IMG/VR virus record: IMGVR_UViG_3300030328_002651
Location: 1-47,055 of that record
Strand: one strand, 5' to 3'
Origin: a virus
DNA length: 47,055 nt
Within the stretch, counting starts at the first letter, position 1, and every line of letters starts with the position of its first letter. A program made the position numbers and the translations under genes. The notes beneath the pieces were generated by a model. It worked only from the letters and a program-made list of their open reading frames with translations. It searched no databases and was not told where the DNA came from. Shown here one piece after another: positions 42,909 through 47,055 of the stretch.

Positions 42909-42963
42909 ACTGTATAGTATACTATACAGACTATTATACAGTATAATAAGTACAGTATAATAA
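42891..42963. repeat. Operator/iteron-like array upstream of the late operon
   Basis: A perfect 20-bp palindrome (42910-42929, built on CTGTATAGTA) is flanked by the related half-site ACTGTAATAGTATA (42891-42904). It is followed by two exact 13-bp direct repeats with a 14-bp period (42937-42949 and 42951-42963) that share its ACTGTATA-type half sites in reverse. All lie in the 115-nt non-coding gap upstream of the small terminase. It resembles a multi-site regulator binding array or replication iterons. Confidence 0.7.
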
Positions 42964-42972
42964 TCCCTGCAT

Positions 42973-43170
42973 TCAGTCCCATTCAATATGTGATACTCCT
43001 TTCAGTCCGTATCTCCAATCTTGTATCTGAAATATGCGTTCCATTATCTTCTGTTCAGCATCAAATATGTTCATTATTCGGATAGCATCTTCACTTAATT
43101 CAACCACTTTCTCAAATTTCCCCGTTTCTGGGTTCATTTTCTCTATTACAGGCATTTCATCAGTTTTCAT
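42973..43170 (-). CDS. Hypothetical acidic protein (65 aa)
   Basis: Not recognised. It is a helical protein with an N-terminal acidic/proline segment. It is divergent from the plus arm and is separated from the late operon by the operator array. As a small gene next to an operator it could be the regulator, but no DNA-binding motif is visible. Confidence 0.6.
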   Translation of the reverse strand: MKTDEMPVIEKMNPETGKFEKVVELSEDAIRIMNIFDAEQKIMERIFQIQDWRYGLKGVSHIEWD

Positions 43171-43236
43171 AGATTGAAGGTATGACTGGCAAATAGCGAT
43201 TCTCTACGCCCCAATCTCAAAAATTTAGTGTAGAAT

Positions 43237-43376
43237 GTGTGAGGGAGATATATAGTCTCCCCACCCCCCTCGCTGTACTGGGCATACCCATACTTTTTCG
43301 TTGAAAAAAGGTGTCTGCCTCCAGTACATCTCAGCCCTTGCTGAGACGGGCAATAGACACAGGTTTATTGTCACAC
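43237..43376 (+). ncRNA. Structured leader with candidate pseudoknot (140 nt)
   Basis: The perfect helices are: outer GTGTGA/TCACAC (43237-43242 with 43371-43376); a 6-bp hairpin (43243-43248 with 43256-43261); A, an 8-bp helix (43274-43281 with 43321-43328); an A/T hairpin (43293-43310); C, 6 bp plus 3 bp across a 3-nt bulge (43311-43319 with 43349-43360); and D, a 6-bp hairpin (43330-43345, loop 4 nt). A and C cross, which makes an H-type pseudoknot or a two-state switch. It ends 34 nt before the ATG at 43410. No known class recognised. Confidence 0.6.
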
Positions 43377-43409
43377 TTAACATAATAACAAACAAAAGGA
43401 TACATAAAA

Positions 43410-43796
43410 ATGAATATAATATTCCAATACTATAGTGAAGTAATGGTGAATAAGTTTAACAAGCTTACTAATGCTATGATGCAAGTCAAGGAGGGCTTTA
43501 CCAATATTCCTCTTGAGGATAAGTGGTCTAACCTATCCAAAGAGGATAAAATGGCAATCGTTGTTAAGGCTGATAGGCTTATAGTCAAGAACTCCCTCAA
43601 CCCAGAGGCTGATGTAACTAGGTTACAGTCGTTTGCAGACCAAATAGGGTTCAAAGGCACAGCAAACGTTGGCGGGAAAGATAAGGATTACGTCTACGTT
43701 AATCGCAGACCAAGTCCCGATACCTCATTTGATTCACTTGCTAACGACCCAGATCTTGCTGATATAACCAGCGAACTCGGGTTCGGCAGTAGGTAA
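43410..43796 (+). CDS. Hypothetical early protein (128 aa)
   Basis: Not recognised. The N-terminal half is helical and basic; the C-terminal half is acidic and Asp/Ser-rich. The ribosome site AGGA lies 9 nt before ATG. It is the first gene of the plus arm after the structured leader and is isolated by a strong terminator downstream, so it is probably expressed early as a single transcript. That is the pattern of phage takeover proteins, though its role is unknown. Confidence 0.7.
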   Translation: MNIIFQYYSEVMVNKFNKLTNAMMQVKEGFTNIPLEDKWSNLSKEDKMAIVVKADRLIVKNSLNPEADVTRLQSFADQIGFKGTANVGGKDKDYVYVNRRPSPDTSFDSLANDPDLADITSELGFGSR

Positions 43797-43812
43797 TCAG
43801 CCTATTCAGTTG

Positions 43813-43844
43813 AAAAGGGGGCAGTCATTGAACTGTCCCTTTTT
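43813..43844 (+). terminator. Intrinsic terminator
   Basis: A 13-bp stem with two G-U pairs (43813-43825 with 43832-43844) and a 6-nt loop ends in a T5 run. It directly follows the 128-residue gene. Confidence 0.85.
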
Positions 43845-43891
43845 AATCCCTGCAAATAAAAAACGCGAAATAAAAATCATTAAATCCTAAA

Positions 43892-43948
43892 GCTAGATAG
43901 GGAGAATATTTTCCAGTTTAACAAGGAAACTGGTCTAGCATATTTTTT
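43892..43948 (+). ncRNA. Bulged hairpin with T tract (candidate small RNA or second terminator)
   Basis: The helix GCTAGA/TCTAGC (43892-43897 with 43934-43939) and a 7-bp CCAGTTT/AAACTGG hairpin (43913-43919 with 43927-43933) are continuous on the 3' side, with a 15-nt bulge on the 5' side. It is followed by CATATTTTTT. It can end a short RNA begun after the upstream terminator, or be a second stop. The gap 43845-44010 holds no other feature. Confidence 0.45.
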
Positions 43949-44010
43949 CATTGGTCTGTGTCTACCAAAAAACAAAGGCACTCAGTTAAAAACAATAAAA
44001 AGGTACTAAA

Positions 44011-44265
44011 ATGCGACAATCAAAGACCAAAAAACAAAAAAGCAGAGCAAAAACTAAAAGACTTGCGATAGAGGGTAGGACAAAAGTGCAAAGAGAGAAG
44101 AATGTGATGAGGTCTGCTATAAACAACTATGATGGTAATCTAGGTGAGCTAAAAGGCGTAACTACAAAAGAACGCTATGTTCATATGAATGCACTAATCA
44201 ATGCTGAAAATGCCAGATTAAAAGCAATTGCAAAGCAAAAAGAGAAATTAGAAAATGTTAATTAA
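44011..44265 (+). CDS. Very basic protein (84 aa)
   Basis: The first 30 residues are almost all Lys, Arg, Gln and Ser; the rest is a charged helix with a C-terminal coiled-coil stretch. It is compatible with nucleic-acid binding. The ribosome site is AAAAAGG. It is followed 15 nt later by the 49-residue gene in the same transcript. Function unknown. Confidence 0.65.
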   Translation: MRQSKTKKQKSRAKTKRLAIEGRTKVQREKNVMRSAINNYDGNLGELKGVTTKERYVHMNALINAENARLKAIAKQKEKLENVN

Positions 44266-44280
44266 AAAGGAACACATACA

Positions 44281-44430
44281 ATGCGTTATTTAATAAACCA
44301 ATCAGAAAAAAGCATCTTTCATCACTTTTTACCTTCAGGAAGTGTAACTGTGGTTTCAATACCAAAGAAAAACTTTCCGAATGTTCTCCAAGCACTGGCA
44401 AAAGCTAGAGAACAAGTGTTGGGAAAGTAG
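44281..44430 (+). CDS. Hypothetical small protein (49 aa)
   Basis: The ATG follows AAAAAGGA by 11 nt; the stop is TAG at 44428-44430. It is a short beta-beta-alpha protein (strand segments near residues 10-28, then a helix with KAREQVLG). It is followed by a clear terminator. Not recognised. Confidence 0.6.
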   Translation: MRYLINQSEKSIFHHFLPSGSVTVVSIPKKNFPNVLQALAKAREQVLGK

Positions 44431-44449
44431 CCTTTTGCTTTCTATTGCT

Positions 44450-44500
44450 TAGGGGGAGTTGCTACTGTTATCTCAGTTGCACTCTCCCTATTTTATTTTT
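44450..44500 (+). terminator. Intrinsic terminator
   Basis: A 10-bp stem with one G-U pair (44450-44459 with 44481-44490) and a 21-nt loop is followed by TTTTATTTTT. It ends the 44011-44430 transcript. Confidence 0.75.
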
Positions 44501-44603
44501 GGGGCATAAAAATAAATAGATAATAAAAACATCAATGTGAGTAATAAAGTTTTGCATAATATTTCTGCATTGAAGTTTTTGGCAGTTATGCCTTTGTCCC
44601 AAA
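44498..44603 (+). promoter_or_regulatory. Structured leader with alternative pairings, gene at 44630
   Basis: An outer TTTGGG/CCCAAA helix (44498-44503 with 44598-44603) encloses a hairpin GCATAA-bulge-CTGC/GCAG-TTATGC (44554-44591). The strand TTATGCC (44586-44592) can pair instead with GGCATAA at 44503-44509. Two states of this kind are typical of switches. The element overlaps the T tract of the preceding terminator and ends 27 nt before the ATG. Confidence 0.45.
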
Positions 44604-44629
44604 TAATTATTAACAAAAAAAGGATAAAA

Positions 44630-45178
44630 ATGAAAACATTAAAAGACATTAAAGATATTAAATTTGTTAACAACGTATCGGAATTAACTCCTATTAAATC
44701 AAATGCTGGCTGGTACATAGGTAAAGTATATAATGATGAAGGTTTTCTTATGCCTTATTCAAGAAACACCGATTATATGAGTAAAAATGATGTAATTGAT
44801 GAATATTATGACGAAACAAGACAAGATTTAAGAGAGAAAGTTGTTTTTAATGATGGTTTTACTATGTCAGTTCAAGCATCAAGAGGTCATTATTGTGTTC
44901 CAAAAATAAATGGCGTGTATACAAAATATAAATACGTCGAAGTAGGATACCCAAATAGAAAAGAAGAATTGCTCTTACCTTATGCAAGCGAACATATAAT
45001 CGAACCTGAATTCGCAAGAAGAAGTAGTGACAAGTGGACACACGAACAAGTTTATCCTACTGTCCCTTCTGTTGTAATAAGATCTATTATAAAAAAACAT
45101 AAAGGTATAAAAAGCGGAGAAATGCCTAAACTAGATTATAATTTAACAGATTGTAGAAAAGGCGTTAACAAGCGTTAA
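44630..45178 (+). CDS. Hypothetical protein (182 aa)
   Basis: Not recognised. The ATG at 44630 has AAAAGGA 6 nt upstream and is preferred over an in-frame GTG at 44537, which lies inside the structured leader. The protein has mixed helices and strands, several Tyr/Asp-rich stretches (DEYYDETRQD) and a basic end. It is a stand-alone early gene between two structured elements. Confidence 0.65.
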   Translation: MKTLKDIKDIKFVNNVSELTPIKSNAGWYIGKVYNDEGFLMPYSRNTDYMSKNDVIDEYYDETRQDLREKVVFNDGFTMSVQASRGHYCVPKINGVYTKYKYVEVGYPNRKEELLLPYASEHIIEPEFARRSSDKWTHEQVYPTVPSVVIRSIIKKHKGIKSGEMPKLDYNLTDCRKGVNKR

Positions 45179-45189
45179 ATAACAAACCT

Positions 45190-45211
45190 AGGGTAATGTA
45201 TCAGTTACCCT
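45190..45211 (+). terminator. Short hairpin after the 182-aa gene
   Basis: A perfect 7-bp hairpin (45190-45196 with 45205-45211, loop 8 nt) lies 11 nt after the stop codon. The downstream sequence is only weakly T-rich, so it is a possible weak terminator or 3' stabiliser. Confidence 0.4.
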
Positions 45212-45303
45212 TAAATCTCTTCATATTAAAGCGATTAAGGTCTTTAAACACCCCATATATCGCTACAATTCAAACACTTCAAATATAAAATAGGAAGAAA
45301 TAT

Positions 45304-45480
45304 ATGATTAATAATATAATTATCATTTCAATTCTAGCAATTAGTTATTACCAATTAAATAAAAAAGATCAGATCATTACGAAGTATAGACATCGGTTAA
45401 ATCAAAAAGAATGTGAACTTTCTAGAGTTCAAAAAGTTTTAACTGATGAACAAAAAACGCTGATTAACTGCAATAATTAA
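45304..45480 (+). CDS. N-terminally anchored micro-protein (58 aa)
   Basis: The first 16 residues (MINNIIIISILAISYY) form a short membrane anchor; the rest is a charged helix. The start has AGGAAG 6 nt upstream. It ends at the first base of the closing helix of the ncRNA candidate (45480). Probably membrane-bound; role unknown. Confidence 0.6.
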   Translation: MINNIIIISILAISYYQLNKKDQIITKYRHRLNQKECELSRVQKVLTDEQKTLINCNN

Positions 45481-45640
45481 TTAACTATGCGGAGGGAGCT
45501 GGGTAAACCAGATTAGTGGATAAATAAAGTGACTGAGTGTCCGAATTGCTGAAGTTTTGGGAAGCACACTTCTTTATTTAGGTTGTGGTGGATTAGGCTG
45601 AAAAGCACTAATCGTGTACGCATAGTTAATAATTTTTTTT
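45480..45640 (+). ncRNA. Candidate structured ncRNA with intrinsic terminator (about 160 nt)
   Basis: The ends pair as a perfect 12-bp helix (45480-45491 with 45619-45630), followed by a T8 tract (45633-45640). Inside are a CTGG/CCAG hairpin (45499-45511), an 8-bp helix (45511-45518 with 45606-45613), a perfect 8-9 bp helix (45521-45529 with 45572-45580) and a 5-bp helix (45536-45540 with 45566-45570). The strand CACTAATC can also pair locally with GATTAG at 45591-45596. No long open frame is present. It is not recognisable as tRNA, tmRNA, 6S or RNase P RNA. Confidence 0.65.
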
Positions 45641-45646
45641 ATACAA

Positions 45647-45719
45647 GTGCTGTGGACTAGGCAATAAGGGTCGCTACCTAACGAAACGTGGATATTAATT
45701 GTCACCACGAACACAGCAC
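45647..45719 (+). promoter_or_regulatory. Three-way-junction-like leader of the gene at 45742
   Basis: A perfect 8-bp helix (45647-45654 with 45712-45719) encloses a 4-bp TAGG/CCTA hairpin (45658-45661 with 45677-45680) and a 5-bp CGTGG/CCACG hairpin (45687-45691 with 45705-45709). The layout is a compact three-way junction of 73 nt, ending 23 nt before the ATG. The conserved bases of the purine riboswitch are not evident. Confidence 0.5.
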
Positions 45720-45741
45720 ACAAATTAACAAGGAACAGCTT

Positions 45742-45996
45742 ATGACAATAAATGAGCTAAACATTACTTTATCTGATCTTACAATAGAAAACCTAATCGA
45801 ATATTTTGACGGATACGGTATTGTTGTAACTGATGATGAATTAATTAAAAAACGAATTAAACAACTGCACAATTATACATCTTGTCTAGGATACGATGTT
45901 ATTCCAGATGAAGATGGACATCTCTACGAAGTTAATTGTGAATGTTGGTATTGTAAACCCCTAACAAAAGGAGTTATAGTTGGAAAACATAACTAA
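45742..45996 (+). CDS. Small acidic protein with cysteine cluster (84 aa)
   Basis: The ATG has AAGGAA upstream; a GTG at 45688 would read through the leader structure and is rejected. The protein has a helical, acidic first half. The second half has CxCxxCxxxx with a conserved look (NCECWYC, about residues 67-73), a likely zinc site. It overlaps the ParB-like start by 17 nt, so the two are coupled. Confidence 0.65.
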   Translation: MTINELNITLSDLTIENLIEYFDGYGIVVTDDELIKKRIKQLHNYTSCLGYDVIPDEDGHLYEVNCECWYCKPLTKGVIVGKHN

Positions 45997-47055
45997 AACC
46001 AAAGAGTCTAAACTCTTATTGACTAAAAACATAGAGTTTGTATCAAATGTTCGTAAAACGATTGATACTAAATCGGATTCATTTAAAAACTTAAAAACCA
46101 GTATAAATAATAATGGTTTAAGAAGTGCTTTAAATGTATTTCAAGACCCTAAAGATAAAAAATATTATCTTATTGCTGGGCATAGAAGATTAAGAGCAAT
46201 TCAAGATTTGGAGAGCGAATATAATATCGCTACAGAAGTCCCTGTAGTGGTATCAGCTCCTCCGAATGGAGATTTGTCTACTCTTCAGATAGAAGAAAAC
46301 TTATTAAGAGAAGATTTAAGCTTCTTGGAAGAAGTTTTAGCATTTAAAGGTATGATTGATAAAGATAGTACAATAAAGAATATATCTGAAAAGTTTGGAC
46401 ATTCTCCTAACTATGTAAAAGAAAGATTAAGATATTCTAATTTAGTACCTGATCTTTTAAAACCTTTTGTGTTTAATTCTGATTCATTTGATAAAAAAGA
46501 AATGAAAGATTTTGCTAGCAATACTCAGCAAGTGCAAAAAGAAGCATTAGCTTGGGCAGTTAAAAGCTCTAAATCAAAAACTGTTGCAAAATATATAAAA
46601 AGTCACTTTGAAGAGGATAATATTTCTTGGCATCATAGTTTTCTCCGTTTTGAAAACTTGGTTGGAGTCAAAGAAGATAAAGATACTTTAATTAAACTTT
46701 GTGGTGGAGAAGATGAGTTTAAAGATTTGCAATCTACTTATCAAACCAAAAGGAAAGTGTCGCTTCAGTTATTTGAAGAGTTTACAGATGATTATGATGG
46801 CACTATAGGCTTTGTTAAGTATGCTTTAACAAACACTTCTGATGAAGTAATGAATGCAATATGGACAAAGTTGAACGAAGTTAAGAAAGTTCCAGATTTA
46901 GAATATGGTTGGAATGAGAATGTGAAGCAAGCTAGTTCTTTGTGTGAACTTATGATAAGCCTACGCAATGCTCCAAAAGCAATTGAAAGTGTCATAGGAA
47001 GGTCTAATTTGGGAAGTGGCAGAGTAGCTATAAAGATAAAATCACAGAAAAAAGG
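45980..47055 (+). CDS. ParB-like DNA-binding protein, N-terminal part (gene crosses the circle join)
   Basis: The start is TTG at 45980 with AGGAG 6 nt upstream. Joined to 1-695 it gives 561 residues. The N-terminal ParB/Srx domain shows AGHRRLRA (66-73), the GxRR box that binds the phosphates of CTP in ParB, and IEENLLREDLS (104-114). A helix-turn-helix follows at about 129-152. ParB clamps load on centromere sites and slide on DNA. No ParA is present in the genome, so a partition system would be incomplete. A transcription-regulator, DNA-condensing or host-hijacking role is possible. It is the largest early-arm protein after the primase-helicase. Confidence 0.8.
   Translation, partial: MENITKTKESKLLLTKNIEFVSNVRKTIDTKSDSFKNLKTSINNNGLRSALNVFQDPKDKKYYLIAGHRRLRAIQDLESEYNIATEVPVVVSAPPNGDLSTLQIEENLLREDLSFLEEVLAFKGMIDKDSTIKNISEKFGHSPNYVKERLRYSNLVPDLLKPFVFNSDSFDKKEMKDFASNTQQVQKEALAWAVKSSKSKTVAKYIKSHFEEDNISWHHSFLRFENLVGVKEDKDTLIKLCGGEDEFKDLQSTYQTKRKVSLQLFEEFTDDYDGTIGFVKYALTNTSDEVMNAIWTKLNEVKKVPDLEYGWNENVKQASSLCELMISLRNAPKAIESVIGRSNLGSGRVAIKIKSQKK
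46971..47055. repeat. Right copy of terminal overlap
   Basis: Same 85 bases as 1-85 with one silent difference (A at 46978). The ParB reading frame passes through it without interruption. Confidence 0.9.

Noticed and set aside
43330-43360. CTGAGA suggesting a TPP riboswitch
   Set aside because: The other conserved TPP blocks (GGGGTGC and ACCTGA) are missing; the bases form a tetraloop hairpin instead.

Overview
The window is one essentially complete genome of a tailed, probably short-tailed (podovirus-like) bacteriophage. It is AT-rich and very compact, with overlapping genes and mostly clear Shine-Dalgarno sites. The first 85 bases (1-85) recur as the last 85 (46971-47055) with one silent mismatch, and a ParB-like gene runs off the right end and continues in frame at the left end. 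The contig therefore closes into a circle of about 46,970 bp. I see no integrase, no tRNA gene, no CRISPR array and no single-subunit (T7-type) RNA polymerase. The gene style resembles uncultured aquatic phages; the host cannot be named from the sequence.

Two transcription arms diverge near 43.2 kb and converge near 10.4 kb. The plus-strand arm (43.4 kb, across the join, to 10.4 kb) holds early and replication genes: several small unknown proteins, an orphan ParB, a DUF932 protein, a DUF1071-type single-strand annealing protein, a possible ssDNA-binding protein, a primase-helicase fusion with an archaeo-eukaryotic-type primase, a Hjc-like nuclease, and many small zinc-ribbon or one-helix membrane proteins. 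The minus-strand arm (43.2 down to 10.5 kb) is the late operon. In order it holds small and large terminase, portal, scaffold, capsid, head fibre/decoration, connector proteins, a LamG host-binding protein, a run of tiny membrane/coiled-coil proteins with a lysozyme-like enzyme (lysis), a metallophosphoesterase, a large beta-rich tail protein, and finally a trio in the order of the T7 ejection proteins gp14-gp15-gp16.

The most striking item is the gp16-position gene, 3285 codons (12223-22080). Its middle third carries what look like the two double-psi beta-barrels of a multisubunit-type/crAss-like RNA polymerase: a DG...KP...K segment near residues 1112-1154, and R1475-P1477 followed by the catalytic D1518-x-D1520-G-D1522-K signature. 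The N and C termini are glycine/alanine-rich and hydrophobic, as in ejected proteins. The inference is a virion-packaged two-barrel RNA polymerase fused into an ejection protein, injected to transcribe the early arm, as in phage N4 but with an unrelated polymerase fold.

The second unusual layer is RNA. At least seven intergenic stretches hold long, nested, often wobble-containing inverted repeats whose closing helix ends about 10-34 nt upstream of a start codon (1211-1278, 2691-2760, 7436-7533, 40403-40443 on the minus strand, 43237-43376, 44498-44603, 45647-45719). There is also a free-standing candidate ncRNA (45480-45640) closed by a 12-bp helix and ended by a T8 tract. One leader (43237-43376) can form a pseudoknot. 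An operator-like array (20-bp palindrome plus 13-bp direct repeats) lies upstream of the late operon at 42891-42963.
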